Assembly: GCA_000818945.1 (NCBI GenBank)
Contig: KN805405.1
Location: 16,255 to 80,254 of the forward strand
Length of the DNA: 64,000 nt
Source: Schizochytrium sp. CCTCC M209059
Lineage: Eukaryota > Sar > Bigyra > Thraustochytrida > Thraustochytriidae
Reading direction: 5' to 3'
The notes beneath the pieces are model-generated. The model ran no database searches. It worked only from the letters and a program-made list of their open reading frames with translations, and had not been told where the DNA came from. The position numbers and the translations under genes were made by a program. This document shows, in pieces, positions 10,048 to 19,434 of this stretch. Positions within the stretch are counted from its first letter, which is position 1. Each line of letters begins with the position of its first letter.

Positions 10048-12591
10048 TTAGAGAAAGAGCTGTTGAATCATGGTTTGCAGCTGGTCACCAAGAGAAGCTG
10101 CTCGAGTGTTGAGGACTTGAAAAGTTCTGATGGATCGAAGCTCTGGATGATGAAAGCGCACCATGGTGTTTCGCAAGTCTTTCGAAGTCGTCGCTCCGAT
10201 GATGAGATGTGAAAGCTCCGACACATGAAAGGCATCCCGGACAGTGAGAGTGCATGATTCATAATCCCCAAGCAGAGCGAGCTGACTTTGAGACGCTAGA
10301 TCTTGGGGCATTGGAAGGGATTTACCATCCGACGCCTCTACAAAAACAAGACGATAGTGTGCGAGGATGAGAAAGCCAGAGGTTGTCTCCATTTGTATTG
10401 GCAAGAGCGTCCACTCGCTCGTATCGAGAGGTCTGAGAATGCTAAGTGTCAGCAGTGCGCCTTTTGTGAGCCCACTAAGCTCATGTTTAGCCTGCGCAGC
10501 GTTTGAGGGTAACAGGTTGGTCAGATCTTTGGCTGTTTTTTCACCAGCGGCTGCGTTTTCTGATGCGTGTTGCGGTTTGATAAGTTCTTCATCGAATGGC
10601 TTTGACGCGTTAGTATCAACGACTTGAAAGTGTTTCTCCACAAGCGACGTTTGCGTTTTCGTGTGCTCGTCACGAAGCGTCTTTTCACGTTCTAATGTCT
10701 CAGCAGAGAGACCACCAAATCCAAGCGTGAGCTTCATCGCATTGGACCAGGATCGGGACCCAGAAGAAGAAGAAGAAGAAGAAGAAGAAGAAGAAGAGGA
10801 AGCAGTAGCAGTAGCAGCAGACGAACCCATACGCGTGGCATCTGGCGCAGACTTGACATTGTCAGTGTAACGAAGCCAACCGCCCAACATTGACGCCATT
10901 CCGTCTTGAAGTGTGTTGCGCATGCCCGTCTGCAAAGAAGACGACGAGCGCGGCTCTGAGGCGAAGACGTTCTCGGGAGCCGGATCTGCTTGAGTCTCTG
11001 CGTGGTCCTGAAACGCCTCTTCGATGACGTCGAGCGGTGTGGAGGCACGCAATATTCTGGCCGCATCACAAAGCTGCATTGCTTCGCCTGCGGGAATGCG
11101 CGAGACGGCAGCGCGTAGAACTGCGAGAAAGTGCTGAGGCGAGTCCGCGGCTGCTTCTGCCCGATACGGATTATCAGCCGCTTGGGATTCGATGTGTTCC
11201 GTGTCTTCGTTAGACATGAGTGCATCTTTGCACTTGACGAGAAGAGCAATCATCATGTAGACTGCGAGAGGGCCACGCGGATCGCAACCTTCCCAGACCC
11301 CCGTGAGTGGCGAGGCGTGCGAAGGACCATGATCCCCATTCGTCTCTGGACAGGCGTCAACAATCAAGAGATCCCAAATCGTCAGCAGCGAGGTCGTAAC
11401 GACTTCGCCAGCGAATGCGCATCGCCACCAGCGCCAGGGGATCACCACTTGAGGTGGACCAATGCTGAAAACCCGCTCGGCAAGGTCCGGAGCGTGCAGA
11501 CGAAGTACGAGCTCGAGAAGCTTTGCGCGCTTTTGCAAAATATTTGGCACTACTGTGTCGTTGTCTGGGAATTGCAGGAGAAGCACGCGCTTGCGACGCA
11601 GCTCTTGCAAGAGGGGAGCGACCTCGAAGGGGGAAAGTTTCAGAGCGGGCGAGGCAAGCACATGTACGACGTCTGCGATGCCGGGGTCGCAAAGAGATAT
11701 CTCAACATCAAAGGCACGCACCACGACGCGCGTATGCATTTGTACCTCGACAAAGAGATCGTCGGCTTCGCGCAGAACGTCGCTTGGGTTCTCGCAATCG
11801 CTGAGTTTACGTTGTTCTTCTGCAAGATTCGCGTGTCTCAGGACTGCACTTTCGGCCATGGCCTTGAGAACGCTTTCCTCGTCCTCGCGGGAGGGTTGCT
11901 GGCCCCGCCCATGCTGACGCGAGGACGTATGGACGTCTTCACTTGTATGGAGAAGTTTGCACCAAATTTCGGCACGATATTTGGCGGGAATGCGTCCGAG
12001 CCGTTTGCACAGATGCAGAATCTGCTGCGCATTCTCCCCAGAATCTTCTCTTTCGAGTGCGTCCTTGAGTCGTGCAAGAAGATCTGATTCCTCTTCGGGA
12101 TCTCCCCCATGACTTGCTTCAGCTTCGTGAACAAGGCGGTGTGCGTCAAGGTGATGCTTGCCCTGTGGGCTGCGACCTTTGTCATCGACGAGCCAGTCAA
12201 GGAAGTCATCGTCATCGTTGTCGTTATTGTCGTCTTCGGCAACATTGTCTTGCTGGCCTCGGTATACTTTGCCGCCAAATTGATCTTTGTGATTACTTCG
12301 AGATCCCGTCTCCGCGGCAGCTTCAATCTCCGAGGTTTTGGGGCTTACAAGACCCTCCTCTTCGTCCTCTTCAGCCTCGACCTTTACAGTCCCATGACGC
12401 CCATCTCGTGCTGCATTCTCGACGTTGTTAGTTTCCTCTGTCTCTTTAAGAAAGTCGAGGACGGGGTCGTCGTCCGCGATGAGGTCGTCGGCTCTCTCGT
12501 CGCGTTTCCCACCAAAGGCATCTTTCGGCAGGCCGACCTCCTCCAGCAGCTGGAGAAAGTCCTCGTCTTCCTCCTCCTCCTCCTCCTCCAT
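10048..12591 (-). CDS. TBC-domain protein, TBC1D23-like
   Basis: An 847-residue protein from ATG 12589-12591; the open frame continues upstream only to a GTG. Order: a Glu/Asp-rich N-terminus; a TBC-like domain at about residues 185-475, starting LCKRLGRIPAKYRAEIWCKLL and including IPWRWWRCAFAGEV and TIWDLLIVDA; a poly-Ser linker (CTT/GAA repeat at about 10764-10800); and a C-terminal beta-rich segment (WTLLPIQMETTSGFLILAHYRLVFVEA) that looks PH-like. TBC domains normally act as Rab GTPase activators, using an Arg finger (IxxDxxR) and a Gln finger (YxQ). I cannot find either here. Catalytically dead TBC1D23, a Golgi receptor for endosome-derived vesicles, shows the same loss and a C-terminal PH-like domain, so that is the best comparison. 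No rhodanese domain, present in TBC1D23, is evident. Confidence 0.6.
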   Translation of the reverse strand: MEEEEEEEDEDFLQLLEEVGLPKDAFGGKRDERADDLIADDDPVLDFLKETEETNNVENAARDGRHGTVKVEAEEDEEEGLVSPKTSEIEAAAETGSRSNHKDQFGGKVYRGQQDNVAEDDNNDNDDDDFLDWLVDDKGRSPQGKHHLDAHRLVHEAEASHGGDPEEESDLLARLKDALEREDSGENAQQILHLCKRLGRIPAKYRAEIWCKLLHTSEDVHTSSRQHGRGQQPSREDEESVLKAMAESAVLRHANLAEEQRKLSDCENPSDVLREADDLFVEVQMHTRVVVRAFDVEISLCDPGIADVVHVLASPALKLSPFEVAPLLQELRRKRVLLLQFPDNDTVVPNILQKRAKLLELVLRLHAPDLAERVFSIGPPQVVIPWRWWRCAFAGEVVTTSLLTIWDLLIVDACPETNGDHGPSHASPLTGVWEGCDPRGPLAVYMMIALLVKCKDALMSNEDTEHIESQAADNPYRAEAAADSPQHFLAVLRAAVSRIPAGEAMQLCDAARILRASTPLDVIEEAFQDHAETQADPAPENVFASEPRSSSSLQTGMRNTLQDGMASMLGGWLRYTDNVKSAPDATRMGSSAATATASSSSSSSSSSSSSGSRSWSNAMKLTLGFGGLSAETLEREKTLRDEHTKTQTSLVEKHFQVVDTNASKPFDEELIKPQHASENAAAGEKTAKDLTNLLPSNAAQAKHELSGLTKGALLTLSILRPLDTSEWTLLPIQMETTSGFLILAHYRLVFVEASDGKSLPMPQDLASQSQLALLGDYESCTLTVRDAFHVSELSHLIIGATTSKDLRNTMVRFHHPELRSIRTFQVLNTRAASLGDQLQTMIQQLFL

Positions 12592-13184
12592 GATCACACC
12601 TCTCGTCCAGCCCGTCGCCGCGCAGACGCCCTCTTCTCGTTCTGGGTCCACAAACCTGAGAATGGTCGGCCCTTCAGCGGATACTGGCTTCTTCTGCGTC
12701 CCAGTCAAATAGTATATTACACGAACCGATCGACGATTGTCAGCTTTCTTCGTCTTCTTCTTCTTCTTCAAGGTCTGCACCGATTGGTTTGTTTTTGTAT
12801 GCTCTGCTCGGGCCCGCCCAAAGGGGCAAGCGATCGACCAGCGACCATCGCGCGACTTAGATCTCTTGCGCGAAACGAGAGCGCTTCGCAGCTCGATCTC
12901 TCACTCCTTGGTCTTCAAGAGATGATCAGATGAGAGCGGTGTGAATTTCAGCCAACGCCACAGCCTTTCACTTTCATCGTAGCTTCGTCACGAGCTGCCA
13001 TTGTATACGCGACAGGTGCGATCGATCTATCGTTGCATGAATATGATTTATGGCGCCTCAAGCTCGTGCTCGCGCGCTCTCATTGCGAGCATCTCTGCAC
13101 TTACGCAATAACCATCTCTCTCAAGATGACCAGATTTCTAACGACGAGACAGTTCGAAGAGGCCTGTGCAGTGCGAGCGAGACC
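12592..13184. promoter_or_regulatory. Divergent promoter region (TBC gene / TOP6A)
   Basis: This is 593 bp between outward-facing start codons. CTT-rich and CTC-rich tracts lie near the TBC start (about 12568-12590 and 12748-12770). No clear TATA box or RNA gene is seen. Confidence 0.4.
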
Positions 13185-14498
13185 ATGTCGCGCGCCGGCA
13201 AGCGCGACGTCGCGGCGCTGGCGGACAGCAGCAGCGAGGACGAAGACGATCTGGGCTTTCGTTCCTCTTCCGCAGCGCCATCGGCCTCTCTGGGCGGCAA
13301 GCGCGCGCGCACGGCGGGCGATGGCTCGCTGACCAAATTGCAGGACCTGCGCAAGGACCTTGACGCGCACATGGAGAGGGAGGCGGTAGGCCTCGAGGAC
13401 CTCGACCTGACCGAGAACGTGATGGAGGTCAAGGTGATGACGGAGGACAATGTCGCTGCTCGAATTGAAAGAATGGTTGTTGACCTGCTCAAAAGCGTCA
13501 TTGATGGGAAGGGATTCACCTTTAAGATCCCAAGCCGTGGCGAGGGCAGCCAGTTGTACATCAAGGAGCTAGATCGTATTGTGCTCAAGGCGGATAAGTT
13601 CAAGGAACTCAAGTTTGCCAACGCGCAGACTGTACGTCGAACCACAATTATTACGCGCATGATCCAGCTCATCCACAATATTCTGCAGCGTGGTATCCAT
13701 ATCACGAAGCGTGACCTCTTCTACACCGATGTGAAGCTTTTCGTTGAACAGATGCAAACAGATCGAATTCTCGACGATATCTCTGTGATGCTCGGCTGCA
13801 CGCGAACCAGTCTCAATGTTGTGGCCTCCGAAAAAGGTGTCGTTGTTGGGAATTTGAATTTCAAGGAAGACGGTGATGAAATTGACTGCTCGCGTCTCGG
13901 CATCGGTGGCAAGGGCATCCCTCCCATGATTGATCGTGTCACAGACATTCGTTCCAGTGCGGAATTCATCCTTCTCGTGGAAAAAGATGCTGCTTTCATG
14001 CGACTTTCCGAGGACAGATTCTATCAACGCATGAAGTGCATCATCATCACGGCGCGCGGACAGCCTGACGTGGCCAGTCGCATGTTTCTCAAACGCTTGC
14101 GCACCGAGCTACGCATCCCTGTGCTCGCGCTCGTGGACAGCGATCCGTACGGCCTCAAGATTCTTTCCGTATACATGAGTGGCTCCAAGAACATGTCGTA
14201 TGACTCGAACTCGCTCACTTGCCCAGACATCAAGTGGTTAGGCGTGCGGCCTTCTGACCTCGACCGTTACAAGATTCCAGCAGAATGTCGTCTTGAACTA
14301 ACGGATAATGATAGGAGAACGGGCGAACAGCTCCTGCAAGAGGATTTCATCAAAAAGAACCCCGGGTGGGTCAAGGAGCTCAAGCTGATGCTCAAGTCAA
14401 AAAAGAAGGCCGAAATCCAGGCTTTGTCCAACTTTGGTTTCCAGTTCCTCACGCAAAATTACCTTCCAGAGAAAATCAAAAACGGTGACTGGCTATGA
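13185..14498 (+). CDS. TOP6A: DNA topoisomerase VI subunit A (SPO11-3/TOP6A type)
   Basis: This is the predicted DNA-cleaving A subunit of a type IIB topoisomerase, 437 residues from ATG 13185, close to the 430 or so of plant TOP6A. The winged-helix CAP region carries the catalytic tyrosine in KRDLFYTDVKLF, followed by DDISVMLGCTRTSLNVVASE. A Toprim domain follows: glutamate in LLVEKDAAF and the metal-binding DxD in ALVDSDPYGLKILS. The C-terminal part (NMSYDSNSLTCPDIKWLG, then DFIKKNPGWVKEL and AEIQALSNFGFQFL) matches the plant SPO11-3/TOP6A subfamily much better than meiotic SPO11. In plants this subunit works with TOP6B in endoreduplication. No B subunit gene lies in this window. The N-terminal 55 residues are acidic/Ser-rich and poorly conserved, as is usual. 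Confidence 0.93.
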   Translation: MSRAGKRDVAALADSSSEDEDDLGFRSSSAAPSASLGGKRARTAGDGSLTKLQDLRKDLDAHMEREAVGLEDLDLTENVMEVKVMTEDNVAARIERMVVDLLKSVIDGKGFTFKIPSRGEGSQLYIKELDRIVLKADKFKELKFANAQTVRRTTIITRMIQLIHNILQRGIHITKRDLFYTDVKLFVEQMQTDRILDDISVMLGCTRTSLNVVASEKGVVVGNLNFKEDGDEIDCSRLGIGGKGIPPMIDRVTDIRSSAEFILLVEKDAAFMRLSEDRFYQRMKCIIITARGQPDVASRMFLKRLRTELRIPVLALVDSDPYGLKILSVYMSGSKNMSYDSNSLTCPDIKWLGVRPSDLDRYKIPAECRLELTDNDRRTGEQLLQEDFIKKNPGWVKELKLMLKSKKKAEIQALSNFGFQFLTQNYLPEKIKNGDWL

Positions 14499-14889
14499 TG
14501 CAATGTACTAGCTTTGCTTCTCTTCCAAAGGGAATGATGCGCGTCAGTATTCTAAAACATCTAGATCGACTTTTGCTCTTTGAAAAAGATGATGCACGCT
14601 ACGCTACGCCGAGCATGCTTGATTTGGTAATCCTTGTACGAGAGAAAGACGCGCGAGACCTCTTCATGATCTCTGCTCCAGGACTTGGAATTAATTTCGC
14701 ATCTTTGGCATGAACGTGAAGGGAATTCTATTAATACGTTTGCAATGGGTGAAGACGCATGAGCAAGTTTGGGACGATATCGCGTTCGCGTGAGACACCC
14801 TACGCACCCTTTGAATTTTTTGTTTTACAAAAAAATAGAAAGTTACTTACGAGCAATGATAAATTAAGTTGTTGCACCTTTGGCTTTTT
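14499..14889. other. Intergenic, convergent 3' ends
   Basis: 391 bp between the TOP6A stop and the chitobiase stop, AT-richer than its surroundings (for example ATTTTTTGTTTTACAAAAAA around 14815-14835). It probably holds both 3' untranslated regions and poly(A) signals. I see no gene. Confidence 0.5.
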
Positions 14890-16068
14890 TTATGATGAGG
14901 CAATCTGTTCGGGGACCTGAAACACTTGAAAGGTCTCCCAGATGCTAGGATTTGAGACCATTTGAAATGTGAATGGCCCGACGCCGCGGAGACGCTTTGC
15001 ATGAGCGTATGCATACTTGAGTTGCAAACTCGTTTCGTCATCAAAGTGATACTGATAGACAATGCCGTCCTCTACCGTGTTAAAATACGGGGACATTGTC
15101 GAATGGTCGCGCATCATCGGCGTGGTGTTAAAATGCTGAAAGCGCTTCATCAAGCTGTCATAGGGGAGCTCTCGGCCGGCCGCGTCAGAACAGCTGACAC
15201 CTCGAAATGGCACTTCCTCAATCGGACAAAAGCGCGCGTCTGAAGCCGTACCTGGTAGACACGGATATCTGTACCCATACCATGGCACGCCAAGAATGAG
15301 CTTGCTTGGTGAAATGCCTAAATCCAAGTAGCGCTGAACGCCATGCCGCGTTCCTGCGATGGGGGCATTTGCACTGGCAATGCATGGACCAAAAATCCAG
15401 CTTTGCGTGTCATAGTCCATGATATAAAGTGCGTCAGAAGCTTGTGCGAGGCCGTAATAGTCATAATCGCGATCATCGATACCGTCTGGAGACCATGCCA
15501 CGCACACTGTCACTTGATATCCTGGGTTTGCGGCATGGAAAACGTCTCGCGTAATTTCTACAAGCTCCGTATACCATCGTGCCTCGTCCGAGAGCGCAGC
15601 GATTGGTTGCTCATAGTCAAAGGTGATCCCGTCTAGGAATCTAGCCTCGACGGCCTTGAGAAGGTTCTTGGCCCATTCCTCGCGCAAGGTACGATTTTCT
15701 GTAAGAATTGGGTCCGCGTACACGCCGCCGGGGCTTGCAATGGCCTTGACGCCGTACTTGTGTGCCTTGCAGACCACATCTGGCAAGTTTTGCACCCATG
15801 CGACGGTCGTCAAGCGCGTCCATTCTGCGTACGAAGGCATCTCCGTCATGAACCCAAAGATTTCTTTCTCGCGCAGCGGGCTGTCGCCTCCTACAGGTGC
15901 ACACCATCGTTCGTCCTCGCACGGGCACGCTGTGAGGCTCGTCGCCGTTGCTCCTGTACCCGTGGGGCCCCCCGCGTCCCGGCGAGCCTCTATGCCCACC
16001 CACGGCACCAGCACCAGGAGCACCTGTAGAGAAACGACGCAAAGCGCCTTGCTCCAGCCGCGAGCCAT
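14890..16068 (-). CDS. CTBS: Di-N-acetylchitobiase-like glycoside hydrolase (GH18)
   Basis: A predicted lysosomal/vacuolar glycosidase that removes the reducing-end GlcNAc from the chitobiose core of N-glycans. It has 392 residues; human CTBS has about 385. The chosen ATG (16066-16068) begins a clear signal peptide (KALCVVSLQVLLVLVPWVGIEA). CPCEDERWCAPV follows, a Cys-rich start typical of chitobiase. The GH18 catalytic motif is DGITFDYEQP, with the acid/base Glu in DxxxDxE. Further family blocks are ALYIMDYDTQSW, ILGVPWYGYRYPC and MMRDHSTMSPYF. The frame is open upstream through a (CCCTG)n tract, giving an unlikely Gly/Arg/Gln repeat, so the internal start is preferred. It sits head-to-head with glucosidase II beta, another N-glycan gene. 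Confidence 0.88.
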   Translation of the reverse strand: MARGWSKALCVVSLQVLLVLVPWVGIEARRDAGGPTGTGATATSLTACPCEDERWCAPVGGDSPLREKEIFGFMTEMPSYAEWTRLTTVAWVQNLPDVVCKAHKYGVKAIASPGGVYADPILTENRTLREEWAKNLLKAVEARFLDGITFDYEQPIAALSDEARWYTELVEITRDVFHAANPGYQVTVCVAWSPDGIDDRDYDYYGLAQASDALYIMDYDTQSWIFGPCIASANAPIAGTRHGVQRYLDLGISPSKLILGVPWYGYRYPCLPGTASDARFCPIEEVPFRGVSCSDAAGRELPYDSLMKRFQHFNTTPMMRDHSTMSPYFNTVEDGIVYQYHFDDETSLQLKYAYAHAKRLRGVGPFTFQMVSNPSIWETFQVFQVPEQIASS

Positions 16069-16316
16069 GGGTCTTTCCCTGCCCTGCCCTGCCCTGCCCT
16101 GCCCTGCCCTGCCCTGCCCTGCCCTGCTTCCAGGCTCGCGTGCCAACGCCGGCGCAAAAGAACCCAGGACCCTCGAATGCTTGATGGCTTGATGGCGAGC
16201 GTATCAACGCCTGACCTAAAGATACAGATTTGTTGACCATCTTGTTAGATCTCGCTCGTCAGAGCGCAACGTTGACGGGCAGAGCTCCAACGTAGGTCGA
16301 CTCGGCGCGAACAGCA
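16069..16316. promoter_or_regulatory. Short divergent promoter, chitobiase / glucosidase II beta
   Basis: Only 248 bp separate two outward-facing ATGs, so the two genes very likely share a bidirectional promoter. The part next to the chitobiase start is taken up by the pentanucleotide repeat at 16077-16126. I see no TATA box. Confidence 0.55.
16077..16126. repeat. Pentanucleotide microsatellite (CCCTG)10
   Basis: Ten perfect copies of CCCTG (CAGGG on the minus strand) end 8 bp upstream of the chitobiase ATG, so the repeat would lie in its 5' leader. Copy-number changes would not alter the protein if the ATG at 16068 is used. Confidence 0.95.
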
Positions 16317-17858
16317 ATGCGCGCAAGACTCGTGGCGGCGGCGGCCTTCGCGGCCGCGGCGGCGCCCGTCGCGCGTGGCGGGTGGCTCTTTGGAGGCGGA
16401 AGCGTTGCCGCCGACGAGGAGCTCAGCGCTGAGGACGTTGGCAAGCTGGCAGCGCTCGAAAAGGAGCTCGGCGCCGGAGGTGACGACTTTGGCGGACGCA
16501 GCGAGATCCGCGGGGTGCCCGAGCGCGACGCAGACAAGTACGCGGGACTGCGCTTCAGCTGCGATGGCGGCTCGCGTGAGCTTGCTGTAGAGGCCGTCAA
16601 CGATGACTTTTGCGATTGCAATGACGGCTCTGACGAGCCTGGGACTAGCGCTTGCAGCATGGTGAATCTCGCGAGCTTCTTTTGCGCCAACGAAGGCTAC
16701 AAAGGCCTCGTGCTACCTACTGCTCGCGTTTTCGACGGCATCTGCGATTGCTGCGACGGGTCCGACGAGCCCCCCGGAAAGTGCCCGGATACCTGCGAAG
16801 AGGACGGCGCCTCTTACCGCGCCGACATGGCGCGTCTTTCCAAAGTTCGGGAAGCTGGACTCGCGAAAAAGGCGGAATACATTGCCCAAGCACAGGGCAT
16901 CGACGAGGAAATGTCTGAAACGGACAAACGTCTCAAGGAGCTTGCTCGCGATTTAAAAGGAACACAGTCCGAGCTTGACGAAGCGCAAGCACTAGTCTCC
17001 CGCTTAGAAGAGGAGGCTGCAGCTGCGCGCAAGTTGCTTCTGCGCAAATTGCGCACCAAGCGTGTTGCGGCATTGCATCTTGACACCTTTACTCGCGAAC
17101 AACTCGAATTGCTCCTTGTTGACGTGGTCGTAGAAGGTGGAACTCCAGAAACCCTGGTCACGTTGGTTCAGGAGGCCCTCGACGACCCATTGACTCCCAG
17201 GGCCGCAGAAGTAGCCGTAGACGGGTCGATCGACCCGGACGTAACTACTGCGCGTACAGCAGAATGGATTTACGAAAACGACGCACGAGAAGTGGATCTA
17301 GACTTGGAAGATCATTACGCTGATGCTTATGCGGAGACCTTGGATTTCGAGGACGAGGACGAGGACGAGGGCGAAAACGACGAGGATGTTGATGTTGAAG
17401 ACCTGACCAACGCCCAAGATGCTGGCAGCGATACGGACTCGACATTTTCGCTCGAAACAGCAAAATCTCGCGTCCGTGAATTGGAGCGAAACATGCGCCG
17501 CCTGGAAAAAGAAGAGTCCAAGCTCAAGGAAAAGGCGCCGCAGGACTATGGTTCGCAGAACCAGTGGTACGCCATTCGCGATAAATGCTTTTCGTCCACA
17601 GCAGACAAGTACAAGTACGAGATTTGCATGTACAAGCAGGCCAAGCAGGACAAGGTCAATCTGGGCGAATGGAGCGGCTTTCTTGAAGGCTCGAACGACC
17701 GTACCTTCAAGTTCACCAAAGGGCTGCGTTGCTGGAATGGACCAGAGAGGTCACTTACGGTGCACGCAACCTGTGGCCCGGAGGAGCGTATTATTGATGT
17801 GCGCGAGCCTTCAACGTGCGAGTACGTCATGACATTTACCTCGCCAGCTGCCTGCTAA
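16317..17858 (+). CDS. PRKCSH: Glucosidase II beta subunit (PRKCSH/80K-H)
   Basis: The predicted ER-lumenal regulatory subunit of glucosidase II, which trims glucose from N-glycans with the catalytic alpha subunit. It has 513 residues. Order: signal peptide (RLVAAAAFAAAAAPVARG); two LDL-receptor-A-like Ca-binding motifs (DFCDCNDGSDEP at about residues 97-108 and CDCCDGSDEPPGKC at about 143-156); a long coiled coil (about 170-260); an acidic stretch (DEDEDEGENDEDVDVED); and a C-terminal MRH (mannose-6-phosphate receptor homology) domain starting near YAIRDKCFSS, with CWNGPERSLTVHATCG and conserved cysteines. Many homologues end in HDEL/VDEL, but here the protein ends TSPAAC, so no KDEL-type retrieval signal is present. 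Confidence 0.92.
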   Translation: MRARLVAAAAFAAAAAPVARGGWLFGGGSVAADEELSAEDVGKLAALEKELGAGGDDFGGRSEIRGVPERDADKYAGLRFSCDGGSRELAVEAVNDDFCDCNDGSDEPGTSACSMVNLASFFCANEGYKGLVLPTARVFDGICDCCDGSDEPPGKCPDTCEEDGASYRADMARLSKVREAGLAKKAEYIAQAQGIDEEMSETDKRLKELARDLKGTQSELDEAQALVSRLEEEAAAARKLLLRKLRTKRVAALHLDTFTREQLELLLVDVVVEGGTPETLVTLVQEALDDPLTPRAAEVAVDGSIDPDVTTARTAEWIYENDAREVDLDLEDHYADAYAETLDFEDEDEDEGENDEDVDVEDLTNAQDAGSDTDSTFSLETAKSRVRELERNMRRLEKEESKLKEKAPQDYGSQNQWYAIRDKCFSSTADKYKYEICMYKQAKQDKVNLGEWSGFLEGSNDRTFKFTKGLRCWNGPERSLTVHATCGPEERIIDVREPSTCEYVMTFTSPAAC

Positions 17859-18297
17859 AGACCTCATCTTGTTACTTTTATCTTGACAGACTTTCGTGTA
17901 CTTGTCTTTTCCATTCGTCCCGATCCTCGTTCTTGTCTTGTCCTTGTCCTTGTCGCACACGCACGCACGCACGCACGCACGCACTACTGACGACGATAGC
18001 TTGTACAGCTGAGTATCACTGGCACAACGAATGGATAATAATGTAGGTTGTAACCCAAAAATCATCTTTCTCGCGCCGTGAGACGATCTGATCGTGCTCG
18101 AGTCCCAGCAGCAATAGATAGGCCAAGCCAGCATCATTGCCGGGGCAACAGTCCTTGGACCAAGGTCGCGCGGCTTGCGGCGGCGCGCAGTAACTCACTT
18201 AACTCGGTCCGAGTGGGGGCCGGGTCGCCTCCCGTCGCAGGCGCCGCGCTTTCGCGCACAGAAACAGGTCGGCCTTGCCGCGCGTGCAAGGGGCGTC
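17859..18297. other. Intergenic with CACG repeat, upstream of transporter
   Basis: 439 bp between two same-strand genes. It holds a (CACG)n tract at about 17957-17985 and presumably the transporter promoter. The downstream frame is open from 18175, but the first well-placed ATG is 18298. Confidence 0.5.
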
Positions 18298-19434
18298 ATG
18301 GAGCCGCTCGAGGTTGAGATTCCCACGGTGGACGAGGGCGGACCCCGAAGGGGCGCCCGCGCCGCCTCGCGCAACGAAGGGAGCGAGGATGGCGGCACGG
18401 AGAAACAGGGACTTCTCTACGAGGTGCTCCACATTTGCGTGGCAGATGGAGAAGGCAGCTTGCGGGCACTAAAGATCGTCTTTGTGATCACATCGACCTT
18501 TACGCTGGCGCAGCTCGTAGGATCGTATCTAGCCAACAGTCTGTCCATGTACGGTGACACCTTGACCATGGGGCTAGACTCTTTGACCTATGCGCTCAAT
18601 ATTTATGCAGAACGGCGCAAATTAAAAGCGAGTAGACTGGCAACAAGAGAGCATACGGAGGAGGCGCTCGAGCGCCTCGACGCTCTCGTGGCCTTGGTGA
18701 GCCTCTGTACGCTGGTTGGTGTGACGTTGTATATTATCGTTGATGCGGTGGCAAGATTACGGAGCGAGGCAGGCGTAGACCCTGTCAGCGCCCAGATCAT
18801 GCTTGGATTCACCACGGCCAACCTTGTGATGAACTTCTTCTCTTGCTCCTCGTTTCTTCGGTCTCCAGCGTGCATTGAAAGCAAGTACATGAGGTCGTAC
18901 CAGCACGAAGACGATCTACGCGCAGTTGATATTGACGCCGACATCGACTTCGCGGGAAGCTTTTTGGGTAACGAGGCTTCTTCCGAGGATGGCGACGTGT
19001 TTGGCGACGGCGAACATAGCGAGACGCAAGGATTGCACCCGTATCGTGGTGAGCGTGGTCGCAATGCTGAGAGTCCGCGAGGCGGACGGCTTGGAAACGA
19101 TGGTGTCGACGATGATGATGATGGACTCGGTGAGAATCTGAATGTTCTGTCCGCCTTTGTGCATCTCCTTGCAGATACGGCGCGATCCATCACGGTCTTC
19201 ATTACCTCGATCTACGTGGAGTCGTCGGGGGCCGACGCGGTCCACGCGGATGCAGTGAGCTCGATCGTAGTTTGCGGGCTTATTCTGCTGGCTGCTATTT
19301 TTCTCTTTCGCGAAACTGTCAAGCGCTTCATCGCCCTTGCGCGCAAGCAGCGACGTCAACGCTCGGTTTCTACAGCACACAATTTTGAGCCAATTAGCAG
19401 TCCGCCGGGTGGCGACGATCTTGCTGTACTTTAG
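18298..19434 (+). CDS. Cation diffusion facilitator-like (CDF/ZnT-related) membrane protein
   Basis: 378 residues from ATG 18298. Roughly six hydrophobic helices are visible: IVFVITSTFTLAQLVGSYLA; SLSMYGDTLTMGLDSLTYAL; ALVALVSLCTLVGVTLYIIV; IMLGFTTANLVMNFFSC; NVLSAFVHLLADTARSITVF; and SSIVVCGLILLAAIFLF. Helices 2 and 5 are arranged as in CDF transporters, which export Zn, Mn or Fe in exchange for protons. Helix 5 keeps HxxxD (VHLLAD). Helix 2 reads DTLTMGLD, where zinc transporters usually have DxxHxxxD, so the metal-binding histidine is replaced by threonine. A charged, acidic cytosolic loop (about residues 205-285) separates helices 4 and 5. Family assignment is likely, but substrate and activity are open. 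Confidence 0.6.
   Translation: MEPLEVEIPTVDEGGPRRGARAASRNEGSEDGGTEKQGLLYEVLHICVADGEGSLRALKIVFVITSTFTLAQLVGSYLANSLSMYGDTLTMGLDSLTYALNIYAERRKLKASRLATREHTEEALERLDALVALVSLCTLVGVTLYIIVDAVARLRSEAGVDPVSAQIMLGFTTANLVMNFFSCSSFLRSPACIESKYMRSYQHEDDLRAVDIDADIDFAGSFLGNEASSEDGDVFGDGEHSETQGLHPYRGERGRNAESPRGGRLGNDGVDDDDDGLGENLNVLSAFVHLLADTARSITVFITSIYVESSGADAVHADAVSSIVVCGLILLAAIFLFRETVKRFIALARKQRRQRSVSTAHNFEPISSPPGGDDLAVL

Noticed and set aside
12109..12933. 274-codon plus-strand frame opposite the TBC gene
   Set aside because: Antisense of the acidic N-terminus of the TBC protein. Its hydrophobic look comes from reversed GAC/GAA codons.
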